Shown here in pieces: positions 1-8,126 of a stretch of DNA of 64,000 nt (its first letter is position 1; every line of letters begins with the position of its first letter). The notes beneath the pieces were generated by a model. That model saw nothing but the letters and a program-made list of their open reading frames with translations, was not told the DNA's origin and searched no databases. The translations under genes were made by a program, and so were the position numbers. Source of the stretch: Streptococcus shenyangsis (GTDB taxonomy: Bacteria > Bacillota > Bacilli > Lactobacillales > Streptococcaceae); the NCBI RefSeq assembly GCF_006385785.1, contig NZ_VFSH01000007.1, forward strand, positions 52,446 to 116,445, in the 5' to 3' direction.

Positions 1-306
1 GTCTATAACTGATTTACCCCATCATTTGTCCCACATTTTAAATCTATCTTTTCTTTTTGAATCAAATTACATCTTTACAAATAGTGTAAAGCCAGTTACT
101 TTTGCTTTGATTCCATACAATATTTTCATGTAGAGAAGACAAATTTTATCTTCTCTTTTTATTTTCAAAATAATAAAAACTGATTTTCTTTTCATAAATC
201 AGACTGAAACTTCCAAATTTTCCATTTTGTTTATTGATATTTCCTCTAAAAAGGTGTATAATATTTTTATTATCAAACTATACTATACTATATAGGGGGT
301 ATTGAA
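1..306. other. Left-edge intergenic region with hairpin terminator
   Basis: No gene is supported in this stretch. Positions 132-160 form a hairpin (AGAGAAGA / TCTTCTCT) followed by a T run, a rho-independent terminator for whatever ends left of the window. Near 20-45 the minus strand can be read as LKCGTNDGVNQL followed by a stop, which resembles the short KNG-K-GQ tails seen at 3.94 and 5.61 kb. The gene at 307 has a strong GGGGG ribosome binding site at about 294-298. Confidence 0.6.
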
Positions 307-822
307 ATGAAATTTTCTAATCGTTTATCGCTATTCCTTGCAGGAGTTGTTTTTGTCCTTTTAGGACTTTTCCTATTTACAAACCCAGTAGCTAATCTTG
401 TTGCTTACAGCTGGTGGATTGCATTTGGTTTACTGGTTTCTTCTATAGCAGCTATTTTAGGCTATTTCTCTGTACCAAAAGAGCTTCGCTCACCAGCTCA
501 TCTTTTCCAAGGGATTGTTAATCTTCTCTTAGCTCTTTACCTCGTTGCCTATGGCTTTGTGACGCTGCCAGTTGTCATTCCAACTATTTTAGGAATTTGG
601 TTAATTGTAGAAGCCATTATAGCTTTCTTTAAAGGCAATCGTCTGGGATTGATTTTCCCTATTATTGGCAACCATATCATGTGGATAGCGTTGCTTGCAT
701 TTTTACTAGGTCTAGTGATTTTGTTCAATCCAGTAGCTACAAGTGTCTTTGTCGTTTATGTCGTTGCCTTTGCATTTTTAATTGTTGGTTTCACCTATAT
801 CCTTGATGCCTTTCGTAAATAA
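307..822 (+). CDS. HdeD/DUF308-family membrane protein
   Basis: A 171-residue, almost wholly hydrophobic protein with about six predicted membrane segments arranged as short hairpin pairs, the pattern of the HdeD/DUF308 family. Members are small integral membrane proteins of uncertain function, linked in some enterobacteria to acid resistance; that role is not shown here. The start is the ATG at 307, with the purine-rich GGGGG about 8 bases upstream. The gene stands alone, ending 60 bases before a tRNA-Lys gene on the same strand. Function remains unassigned. Confidence 0.8.
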   Translation: MKFSNRLSLFLAGVVFVLLGLFLFTNPVANLVAYSWWIAFGLLVSSIAAILGYFSVPKELRSPAHLFQGIVNLLLALYLVAYGFVTLPVVIPTILGIWLIVEAIIAFFKGNRLGLIFPIIGNHIMWIALLAFLLGLVILFNPVATSVFVVYVVAFAFLIVGFTYILDAFRK

Positions 823-884
823 TCTAGCTGCCATTTTGGGCATATTAAAATAGCTGGGAAGTTACATTCTCAGCTTTTTCTGTT

Positions 885-957
885 GCCTCCTTAGCTCAGT
901 TGGTAGAGCAGTAGACTCTTAAGCTATGGGGCGCAGGTTCGAGCCCTGCAGGGGGCA
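885..957 (+). tRNA. tRNA-Lys (CTT)
   Basis: A cloverleaf can be drawn: acceptor GCCTCCT with AGGGGGC, D arm, anticodon loop CTCTTAA with anticodon CTT, and a normal T arm. One mismatch is seen at the base of the anticodon stem. CCA is not encoded. The 3' end of this gene family is a known integration target of streptococcal integrative elements, and copies of this 3' end recur at about 4042 and 5733. Confidence 0.88.
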
Positions 958-976
958 CATCTAAATCAACAGAAAT

Positions 977-1001
977 AAGCCTTGAAACCAAGGCTTTTTT
1001 T
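977..1001 (+). terminator. Terminator of tRNA-Lys
   Basis: AAGCCTTG-AAAC-CAAGGCTT followed by a T run. The same hairpin is found after both downstream copies of the tRNA 3' end (4074-4097 and 5764-5787) and in variant form at 5451-5480. Confidence 0.8.
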
Positions 1002-1039
1002 AACGTCTAATAGCTTTTTGTAGAAAAGTATTTAAAAAT

Positions 1040-1068
1040 AAAAGAGAAGAGAATCTCTCACTCTCTTC
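1040..1068 (-). terminator. Terminator downstream of the AI-2E family gene
   Basis: On the minus strand GAGAAGAG...CTCTTCTC is followed by TTTTA. It lies 30 bases past the stop codon of the transporter gene. Confidence 0.65.
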
Positions 1069-1097
1069 TCAGTATATCTTATTAAATTTAGTTTTTC

Positions 1098-2186
1098 TTA
1101 ATCTACCTGATTTTCCTTTGCAACGACAAATTCTTTAACCAATCGATAGATAACAGCAAATATCGGTGTAAAGAATATCATCCCAAGTAAGCCAAAGAGA
1201 TTGCCTCCAATACTAGCAGCCGCAAGCGTGAAAATAGCTGGCAAACCAATAGACTGACCTACAACTCTAGGATAAATAAGGTTTCCTTCAATCAGCTGTA
1301 TAACTTGATATAGAAGAAGAGAAAGTAAGGCTTGAGTAGGACTCACTGTGAAGATAAAAATCGCTCCCACAACACAAGCAATCATAGGCCCTACATAAGG
1401 AATGAACGATAGCACTCCTGCAAAGATACCTGTCATTACTCCATAGGGTATCCCAAACACGCTGTAACCAACCGCTATCATAACTCCTATGATAACTGCT
1501 TCAATCAGCTGACTCATCAAAAATTGGTCATAAGTCTCTAGTGCTACTTGTCCAATGTAAGTCAACTTTATCACCACCTTCTCTGGAAGAAAAACTTTTA
1601 GAAGTCGACTCGTCATCGCTGCCAAATGTTCCTTACTGGATAAAAATGAAAAGGTGAAGACTATAATCAAAAAGGCATTCATCAAACTTGAAAAAATATT
1701 GCCGATATTACTAGTCAGACCTGATAAAAAACCTATCAAAGCTTGGCTAATAGAACTAGATTGTCCCTGTATGCCTGATACGATAGTTGACAACATGTCT
1801 TTGGTTACAAATTCCGAGCTGCCTAGCAATTTCCCAAGTTGAGTAAGGACTGTTGAAAGGACTGTTCCCAGCTGACTAATAGTCTGAGCTAGGGTTGGCA
1901 GCACCAAAACCAAAAGAGCAATCACGATTAAGATAAGAGCTAGGAAAACAAGTACCATGGCAATCGGACGACGCAACTCTGCCTTTACCTTCAATTTAAC
2001 TAAGTACTGTTCAATTTTTTTCATAGGAACATTAAGCACAAAAGCAATAACAGCACCATAAATCAAGGTTGATATTACATCAAAGAGAGAGATTGCTCCT
2101 GATATAAAGCTCGATGCATTCAGAATTACAAGAGCAACCAGCCCTATAAAAAGTATTAACGGGGTGTATTTTTTTACTAAGTTCAT
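1098..2186 (-). CDS. AI-2E (PerM/YdiK) family transporter
   Basis: A 362-residue polytopic membrane protein with two membrane segments near the N terminus, a long amphipathic central part (about residues 100-200) and a C-terminal bundle containing GIPYGVMTGIFAGVLSFIPYVGP, the hallmark stretch of the AI-2E/PerM family. Family members have been proposed to export autoinducer-2 or act as ion antiporters; the substrate cannot be told from sequence. It lies 10 bases downstream of the papain-like membrane protein gene on the same strand, so the two probably form an operon. The ATG at 2186 follows AAGGAG. Confidence 0.85.
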   Translation of the reverse strand: MNLVKKYTPLILFIGLVALVILNASSFISGAISLFDVISTLIYGAVIAFVLNVPMKKIEQYLVKLKVKAELRRPIAMVLVFLALILIVIALLVLVLPTLAQTISQLGTVLSTVLTQLGKLLGSSEFVTKDMLSTIVSGIQGQSSSISQALIGFLSGLTSNIGNIFSSLMNAFLIIVFTFSFLSSKEHLAAMTSRLLKVFLPEKVVIKLTYIGQVALETYDQFLMSQLIEAVIIGVMIAVGYSVFGIPYGVMTGIFAGVLSFIPYVGPMIACVVGAIFIFTVSPTQALLSLLLYQVIQLIEGNLIYPRVVGQSIGLPAIFTLAAASIGGNLFGLLGMIFFTPIFAVIYRLVKEFVVAKENQVD

Positions 2187-2195
2187 AAATTCTCC

Positions 2196-3485
2196 TTAAT
2201 AAACATGTTTAGATACGACTATACTATTTGGTTTTTCAAACTCTCGATTAAGGTAGGCTTGGTAAGTTCCTGGAGCGATAAATCCTTTGGGTGAGAGGAT
2301 ATCGGTGCCAGCCTGACCGACTATGGTATCAGCCAAGAGCACACAGTTTGTAGATAAGACAAAGTAGGATTTAAACTTAGATTTGATAAATTTATAAAGT
2401 TCCCCATCTGTCTCATGTCTGATTTTATAAGCGTAGGTGTAGTCTTCCTTACCATCACCTGTCATGATTTTATCTGCACTTGGCTCCCATGGAATCGTCA
2501 GTTGTTTCAATTCAGCCAACTTTTTCTGAACTGCTTTTTCCATTTCAGGCGTCAAATCTATCCCATAACCAAAAAGCGTTTTTTGACTCTCACGTTTACA
2601 TAGGTCAATGTACTTGTCACGATCACAGAAATATAAGACACCATCTCCTACCATGCCAAATAAGGTCTCAGAAGACGGATCATAGTTGCCATAAGAAATA
2701 ACACGGCCTTGATAGCAGATATCCACATGACCAATTGCCGAAAACAGAGAGGTCTCAGCTGTATGAACAAAAATTTCAAGCTCCGCTGTCTTACCAGACT
2801 TCACCATTCCAAGATGGATATCCTCTCTCTCATCAGCATTTTCCTGCATGAATTTGTTGATTTTTGCTAAAGTTCTTGCAGGGATGAGAGCGGCTAGGAC
2901 AATAGGTAAGCTAATTCTAATGCGACGTTTGAGATGGTTTTTCCCAATTTCCTCCTCAAACAAGAAACCATCACGGATATTGGACACACCATAAAGAAAA
3001 AAATAAGCCCCTAATACAAAGAGTTGAAAGACAGAATTTCCTGTAGAGGACAAAAGACTAGTCCCACCAAGAAAAACTAGTACGAGTCCATCTAGTAAGA
3101 GACGAAAACGAGGTCGAATTTTGTTTTTGCGGTAGAGAACATAGGTGACAAGGTTAATACTAGCATGAAAAATCTGATAAACTCCAATCACAAGAGCCAA
3201 AATATAAATCGGCACATCCGTCGCAAGATTGGAGCCAAGCAAATATCCCAGCACTAACAATTTAACCAGTGCAACTCCCAAGGTGTCCGTTGACTGACTT
3301 TTTTTGAAAATACGTAATACTAAATCTAAGACCGTTGCTATCCAAGCTAAAAACAGAACCAGTCGAATAACCTTTACTGGCAACCAAGTCCCCGTGACCA
3401 TCAAGATGAGACCTAGCAGAACAAACAAGAACCCCTGAGCAAGTAATTTCTTACCTGTCAGACCTAAAGATAGAATTTTCGCCAT
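2196..3485 (-). CDS. Membrane protein with C-terminal papain-like (LRAT/YiiX-type) domain
   Basis: The first half of this 429-residue protein has six or more membrane segments resembling DUF308/HdeD repeats. The second half (about 215-429) is soluble and shows GHVDI (His253) and, much later, TNC (Cys381), the His-before-Cys order of circularly permuted papain-like folds (LRAT, YiiX, DUF830). This suggests a membrane-tethered cysteine hydrolase or acyltransferase, perhaps on lipids or peptidoglycan; that is inference. The ATG at 3485 is chosen because AAAGG lies 7 bases upstream; a TTG six codons earlier overlaps that ribosome binding site. It is probably co-transcribed with the AI-2E family gene. 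Confidence 0.7.
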   Translation of the reverse strand: MAKILSLGLTGKKLLAQGFLFVLLGLILMVTGTWLPVKVIRLVLFLAWIATVLDLVLRIFKKSQSTDTLGVALVKLLVLGYLLGSNLATDVPIYILALVIGVYQIFHASINLVTYVLYRKNKIRPRFRLLLDGLVLVFLGGTSLLSSTGNSVFQLFVLGAYFFLYGVSNIRDGFLFEEEIGKNHLKRRIRISLPIVLAALIPARTLAKINKFMQENADEREDIHLGMVKSGKTAELEIFVHTAETSLFSAIGHVDICYQGRVISYGNYDPSSETLFGMVGDGVLYFCDRDKYIDLCKRESQKTLFGYGIDLTPEMEKAVQKKLAELKQLTIPWEPSADKIMTGDGKEDYTYAYKIRHETDGELYKFIKSKFKSYFVLSTNCVLLADTIVGQAGTDILSPKGFIAPGTYQAYLNREFEKPNSIVVSKHVY

Positions 3486-3907
3486 ATAAAAACCTTTCAA
3501 CAATAAAAATTAAACACTCCGATTAAACTGACTAGTAAATAGCCAACACTACAAACAGCCTGTGCCAGCAACATATGGTGACTAGAAATGACTGTAGTAA
3601 TGTCACCATCTTGTCTTATGCACTTCTAAAATTTGTTATATTGATTAGAAGCCAGAGCTTATAAAAACTAGCTAAACTCGAGAGATAGACACAATTGCGA
3701 CGAAAAAATGTATAACCAATTCAACTTGTTAAGGTAAGAAAGCATTATTTCCAATCTATTAATTATTCATCTATTACCTATTATGACACAATATTCCCTA
3801 TAGTTCAACTTTTTACTTGTTTTTATATTACACGGACTAAAAAGTTTTCAACAGTTGATTGCATTTGTTTTAATAAGTTTTAACCTTTCTTGGTTAGATA
3901 AAAAAAG
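3486..3907. other. Intergenic stretch without a supported gene
   Basis: AT-rich DNA upstream of the papain-like membrane protein gene. It should hold that operon's promoter on the minus strand, but no convincing -35/-10 pair with good spacing stood out. No coding frame here looks real. Confidence 0.5.
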
Positions 3908-3939
3908 AACCATACAGTTTAGAATCTGTATGGTTTTTG
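3908..3939. terminator. Bidirectional hairpin at the edge of the first att-like repeat
   Basis: AACCATACAG / CTGTATGGTT with A-rich sequence on the left and T on the right, so it could stop transcription on either strand. On the minus strand the stop codon of the short KNGTKVGQKPYRF frame lies inside the hairpin, as expected for the 3' end of an integrase gene. Confidence 0.6.
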
Positions 3940-4097
3940 CCCCACTTTTGTCCCATTTTTAAATCATGACATTGAAAATACCTAAAATCACTTATATTTC
4001 AATATTTTTAATTGCTCTCAATATGAAAGTCCTTTCCAAATCCCTGTAGGGGGCATCTAAATACAACAGGAAAAAGCCTTGATTTACAAGGCTTTTT
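3938..4097. repeat. att-like scar, copy B: integrase-tail-like sequence, tRNA-Lys 3' end and its terminator
   Basis: Positions 4042-4055 repeat the last bases of the tRNA-Lys(CTT) gene (CCCTGTAGGGGGCA), followed by the tRNA's own downstream sequence (TCTAAATACAACAGG) and terminator. The 100 bases to the left are shared with copy C at 5.6 kb but not with the tRNA locus. The minus strand at the left edge reads FKNGTKVGQK, like the C termini of streptococcal tyrosine integrases. It is best read as the junction left by an integrative element. Confidence 0.7.
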
Positions 4098-4142
4098 TGT
4101 GTAGTCTTAGCACTAAAAAACGATAGAAAAAACACCCCTTCT

Positions 4143-4195
4143 GAACTGCACCCCAAAAGTTAGACAGAAAAAACCTAACTTTTGTGGCGCAGTTC
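4143..4195. repeat. MITE-like palindrome built from two IS3-type ends (copy 1)
   Basis: GAACTGC(AC)CCCAAAAGTTAG is followed after a short loop by CTAACTTTTGTGG-CGCAGTTC. Each arm resembles the terminal inverted repeats of IS150-group IS3 elements, with nothing of a transposase between them. A related copy lies at 5882-5927 in inverse orientation, so the two bracket the ltrA pseudogene. Confidence 0.6.
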
Positions 4196-4249
4196 ATTCG
4201 CGTCACATGAAGTTATTTAAGCATCTCCCTTTTTTTTATTACCATTTTC

Positions 4250-4258
4250 TGTTATAAT
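4250..4258 (+). promoter_or_regulatory. Extended -10 promoter of ltrA
   Basis: TGTTATAAT provides a TGn extended -10 about 32 bases upstream of the original ltrA start. No good -35 is visible, which is acceptable for extended -10 promoters. Confidence 0.55.
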
Positions 4259-4290
4259 AAATTGTACTTCTAAAATAGAAAGGTCTTAAG

Positions 4291-5435
4291 ATGACAACTC
4301 TTATTAAACATAAACGTGTAGAATTTTCAGAACTTTTTATGACCTAGTTTTTGTTTTTGCAATTTCAAAAGTAACTACTTTAATTGACCATCTTCATAAC
4401 GGTATTTTGACTTGGAATTCTTTCCTTGATTTTTTCATTGCTACTTTGTTTCTCATCGATTCCTGGATGATTCAAACCGATTATACCAATCGCTATGGAA
4501 AGAACTCTTTATTTAACATAGTAATCATGTTTATCAAAATGGGAATTTTACTCTTTATAGCCAATATGATTGGACCTGATTGGCAACAATATTTTCATTA
4601 TCTCTGTTGGGCTATTGGTACATTAACCCTTACCTTATTTTTTCAATATTTGGTTGAATTTTTTAGAAAATCAACCGATGATGCTAATCGGGAAAGTATC
4701 AAAGGTTTTCTATGGATAACAGGTCTAGGAAGTTTAGGAGTCTATCTAGCAGCTCTTCTTCCTATTTACCTTAGAGTCTATATCTTATTTGCTAGTATTC
4801 TGCTAACATTTATTATGCCAAGTATCTTGCTTAATAAAGATAAGCATTACCAGGTAAATCTCCCCCATTTAATCGAGCGTATCTCCCTTCTTGTCATTAT
4901 TATGTTTGGAGAGATGATTACGGAGCTAGCTAACTTCTTTACAATCGAGAATTTCTCGATTTATTCGGTTCTTTATTTCATTATTATGATTTCTCTGTTC
5001 TTGTTTTATTTTGGTCAATTCGACCATGCTATTGATGAAAAATCTAATCAAAAGAGACTATTTCTAATTTACAGTCACTATCCTATTTTCATTGGACTTC
5101 TTATGATGACCGTTTCGATGAGTTTTCTTCAGAATCCTGAAGCTAATCGTCTCTTTGCAACCAGCTTCTCTTATATCGGATTTGGCCTCTTCCAAGCTGC
5201 TGTCCTAGCAAATGGGCCCTATAACAAACACTATCTTCGCTATTCGAAAAGTTACTACTGTGTCCAAGCTACACTCTATCTGGCTGCCTTGATTCTCTCT
5301 TTAATCTTTGCTTCTAATCCTATAATAGTAGTAAGTATTACAACCATTTTAGCTCTAGCTATAGCTATTCATTCTATTTATTTTTATATGACACAGACTA
5401 AAAAACATTCCACACCTTACTGGGAGTTGTTTTAA
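4291..5435 (+). pseudogene. LtrA-family (low temperature requirement A) membrane protein, frameshifted
   Basis: The original start is the ATG at 4291, preceded by AAAGG. It reads MTTLIKHKRVEFSELF and then goes out of frame in a run of five T at 4334-4338; one more T would continue as YDLVFVFAISKVTTL and join the long downstream frame, which is open to 5435. The downstream part has about ten membrane segments and the ERISLLVIIMFGEMI motif of the LtrA family. LtrA function is poorly defined; it is named from a cold-growth phenotype in Listeria. A one-base slip in a short homopolymer could be a fixed defect or a reversible switch. Translation might restart at 4407. Confidence 0.8.
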
Positions 5436-5450
5436 TGAGTTTATAAGATT

Positions 5451-5480
5451 AAAAAGCTTTGGGAACCAAGGCTTTTTTTT
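5451..5480 (+). terminator. Terminator of the ltrA segment
   Basis: AAAAGCTTTGGG-AACC-AAGGCTTTTTTTT just after the ltrA stop codon. It is a variant of the tRNA-Lys terminator hairpin. Confidence 0.6.
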
Positions 5481-5609
5481 CATTAATTTGTTTTTCCATT
5501 TTATCCTCCAATTTGATCTCGCACTGACATTTATTTATAACAAAACTATATATCTAGAATAGCATAATCATTAGGTATTATAGGTTTTCAAACCAAATAC
5601 GAGTCATTC

Positions 5610-5790
5610 GTTTTTGCCCCACTTTTGCCCCATTTTTAAATCCTGACATTGAAAACACCTAAAAGTATTTCCCTAAAATCAGCTATATTTCAACATTTTT
5701 GTTTATTTTCAATATGAAAAGTTCTTACAAATCCATGTAGGGGGCATCTACATACAACAGGAAAAGCCTTGGAATCAAGGTTTTTTTCGT
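5610..5790. repeat. att-like scar, copy C
   Basis: This is a second copy of the structure at 3.94-4.10 kb: an integrase-tail-like frame on the minus strand (FKNGAKVGQK...), about 100 shared bases, the tRNA 3' end (CCATGTAGGGGGCATC at 5733), the flanking CATACAACAGG and the hairpin terminator. It differs from copy B by scattered substitutions and a short insertion, so it is not a recent duplication. With the tRNA at 885 it makes three successive att-like sites in the same orientation. Confidence 0.7.
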
Positions 5791-5881
5791 ATCTTCTACA
5801 AAAAAAGCAAGAGTTTTAGAGGACTATGACTCTAGATGTACATTTTACTTAAATGACTGAAGGTCTTTTCTTAATAAAAAC

Positions 5882-5927
5882 ACCCCAAAAATTAGATTTT
5901 TTCTGTCTAACTTTTGAGGTACAGTTC
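5882..5927. repeat. MITE-like palindrome (copy 2, inverted)
   Basis: The reverse complement, GAACTGTACCTCAAAAGTTAG then ACAGAAAAAATCTAATTTTTGG, matches the palindrome at 4143-4195. It lies 34 bases past the end of the mga-like gene and may also act as its terminator. Confidence 0.55.
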
Positions 5928-5960
5928 AAAACGCGAAATAGCATTTTTTATTTTAGGTTA

Positions 5961-7439
5961 CTAATCTAATCGAATAAACATCATGGCATTTAACAAAGAT
6001 ATGAGTGAGACCGTGTTTATATTATTTGAATAGATCAGTCTCTTATTTTCAATCGGAGGAATAATAAAATTAGAAATGATGATATCATAAGGCGATTCTT
6101 CTAAAGATTCCTTTGATAATTCTAATTCAGTCCAAACTTCAAGTTCAAAATTGTTGCTGCAATAATAAGAAAGTGTCTCTGCAACGGATTTTGCATGATA
6201 CTGATCAAAATTACTCATAACCAGAACCTTCAGCTTTGGCTGATTTTGTAGTAGATTAAGCACCAAATGTTTGGTATGAGTGATGAAGGTATAAGATAGA
6301 TGATTTACCATCATTGAACTAGAACAAACTTCAAGAGTCTCTAAATAATGAGAAAGCTCTTTTTTTACATCTGAAACAAATTTAGGAAAAATATTTTGAA
6401 AATTCCTGATTGTATTGCCTTTTTGATCAAATAAAATAAACTCAGTAGACAACTCTTGACGATACAGATGTGCGGTATTATGCAGATGCCAAATCAGATT
6501 ATCCTTATTCTCAATCTCAATCTGATACTTGACTGAAATCTGATCAATAAAATCACTCAATAGATGGTAAGATTTTTCAACATAGCTATCCTTTTTTACG
6601 CATTTCATAAAGAGACTTTCATCTATGAAAAACATTTTTTGAAAGTAAGACACAAATAATTGGCAAACAACTTCTTCATCTAAAGAGAGATTGTATTCTG
6701 ACTCAAAACTCTGAGCAACACCTTCTATTCCTTCTGCCTGCATCAAAGCATCCAAACTTTGGTCGTTAAAAGAATCTTTCTCTATTTCCATAAAATGACC
6801 AAACTTTATTCGATATAGATTAGTAACCAGGAGCAACTTTAGCATTCTATGAGTTGACAAATTCATTGGAAAGCTTGTTTCCTTATAAACCAATTCTAAC
6901 AATTGAGATAGGGGCTCTGATGAAAAATTTTCAAATGGCCATTCTAGGAAATAATATTTTTCTGAAAAATATTGTGCAAAAAAGTAACGAATGTCTCTCT
7001 CATTTCCAATGATTTGAACAGGGGTCAGAATAATTTCAAATTGAAATTGCTTTTTAATCACTTTATTGACTTGGCTAATGATACGATAGAGCGAAGATGA
7101 ACTGATATAAAATTCTTTACAAATACTCTCAGCTTGACAACCTTCATTAAAGAAGATAAATTCTAAAATCGAAAAATGAGTTGAATGCTTAAAGAAATGA
7201 TGGTAAACCATTTCAATATCACTATCATCGGTATTAATAATGCGTATACCATTAGTAGAAGAATGAAAAATCAAGTCAGGAAAAGCAGATTTAACATGGG
7301 ATAGATCATCTTTGACTGCACGTTCTGTACAATTTAGTAACTCTGCTAGTTCAGAACGATGAAACCATTGTTTATGTTCAAATAATAATTCTAATAATTC
7401 TAATTGCCTATGACTTTTTTTAGATAATAAATCTCTCAT
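5961..7439 (-). CDS. mga: Mga-family transcriptional regulator (MgaSpn-like)
   Basis: The 492-residue length and layout fit the Mga/AtxA family: an N-terminal winged-helix region (about residues 10-70, with HRSELAELLNCTERAVKDDL as a recognition-type helix), a second helix-turn-helix region, PRD-like helical domains in the middle, and an EIIB-like C-terminal part (about 395-490, starting LKVLVMSNFD). MgaSpn of pneumococcus is a global regulator that activates the divergent promoter of the neighbouring stress operon and prefers curved DNA; the same divergent arrangement and an AT-rich intergenic region are seen here. The ATG at 7439 is the first in frame. A MITE-like palindrome follows the stop codon. 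Confidence 0.85.
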   Translation of the reverse strand: MRDLLSKKSHRQLELLELLFEHKQWFHRSELAELLNCTERAVKDDLSHVKSAFPDLIFHSSTNGIRIINTDDSDIEMVYHHFFKHSTHFSILEFIFFNEGCQAESICKEFYISSSSLYRIISQVNKVIKKQFQFEIILTPVQIIGNERDIRYFFAQYFSEKYYFLEWPFENFSSEPLSQLLELVYKETSFPMNLSTHRMLKLLLVTNLYRIKFGHFMEIEKDSFNDQSLDALMQAEGIEGVAQSFESEYNLSLDEEVVCQLFVSYFQKMFFIDESLFMKCVKKDSYVEKSYHLLSDFIDQISVKYQIEIENKDNLIWHLHNTAHLYRQELSTEFILFDQKGNTIRNFQNIFPKFVSDVKKELSHYLETLEVCSSSMMVNHLSYTFITHTKHLVLNLLQNQPKLKVLVMSNFDQYHAKSVAETLSYYCSNNFELEVWTELELSKESLEESPYDIIISNFIIPPIENKRLIYSNNINTVSLISLLNAMMFIRLD

Positions 7440-7483
7440 GAATGTCTTTCTCTCTTTATAAATTATCGGATTTCACCTCTTGC

Positions 7484-7492
7484 ATTATACCA
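7484..7492 (-). promoter_or_regulatory. Extended -10 promoter of mga
   Basis: On the minus strand TGGTATAAT lies about 45 bases upstream of the mga start codon. It is a TGn extended -10; no clear -35 is seen. Confidence 0.6.
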
Positions 7493-7655
7493 CAAAGAAT
7501 AGGTATGGCATGCTATAACGACTTTTACTAAGATCCTTTATTTCGTATAGTAATACTACGGGGGCAATATATAAACAATTTTCTTATTTTACCGTCTATT
7601 GAGGGCGTGAATACAGAATCAAATTCAAGTCGAAAGATTATATTTTTAAATTTAA

Positions 7656-7795
7656 AAATTATATAATAGCAACAATCAAAGAATTTGATTTTTTTATATT
7701 AAAATTATATAATAATCAAAATAATTGATTATTTTATATTAAAATTATACAATAGCAATAATCAAAGGAATTGATTTATTTTTTGATATTAAAAT
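7656..7795 (+). repeat. Three tandem AT-rich repeats carrying promoters for the stress operon
   Basis: A unit of about 40-48 bases, starting AAAATTATA(T/C)AATA and containing AATCAAA...TTGATT and TTATATTAAAATTAT, occurs three times in a row. Because each unit carries a -35-like TTGATT and the next begins with a -10-like element, the array makes two promoters with exact 17-base spacing: TTGATT 7685-7690 with TATAAT 7708-7713, and TTGATT 7725-7730 with TACAAT 7748-7753. The AATCAAA/TTGATT inverted repeats could be regulator sites. In pneumococcus this intergenic region is where MgaSpn acts. Confidence 0.65.
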
Positions 7796-7813
7796 AAAAA
7801 AGGAGGGTAAGCA

Positions 7814-8050
7814 ATGTTGTGATCTATCATTGCTGGAGGTCTTATTGGACTTGTAGCAGGTAGAATCACTAAAAAAGGTAGTTCTATGGGAATCGTCGCA
7901 AATGTATTCGCTGGTTTAGTCGGGTCATCTGTAGGACAATCCCTTTTAGGTAGTTGGGGCCCATCCATCGCTGGAATGGCCTTGATCCCATCTATTGCAG
8001 GAGCAGCAATTGTTGTTACTGTAGTATCATTCTTTACAGGTAAAAAATAA
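7814..8050 (+). pseudogene. GlsB/YeaQ/YmgE-family small membrane protein with a stop at codon 3
   Basis: A 78-codon frame starts at the ATG at 7814 behind a perfect AGGAGG (7801-7806) and ends with TAA at 8048. Its third codon is TGA (7820-7822) where the family has tryptophan (M-L/F-W-S-I-I). The rest is intact: SIIAGGLIGLVAGRITKKG, MGIVANVFAGLVGSSVGQ and a final hydrophobic segment ending FFTGKK. No alternative start with a ribosome binding site exists downstream; the next ATG is near 7888. Family members are small membrane proteins of stress operons. This is a single-base nonsense mutation, a TGA readthrough case or a sequencing error. Confidence 0.8.
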
Positions 8051-8126
8051 TTACTTGTAGAATAAACTATTTTTAAATAGATTAGACGGGTAAAAATAGT
8101 TTAATGTTAAATCGAAAGGATTGTAT

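Noticed and set aside
3938..4055. Intact phage or ICE integrase
   Set aside because: Only about 13 codons resembling an integrase C terminus can be read, with a stop codon just upstream in frame; there is no catalytic domain.
8121..8126. TTG start for amaP
   Set aside because: The ATG at 8127 has better distance to the GAAAGGA ribosome binding site.
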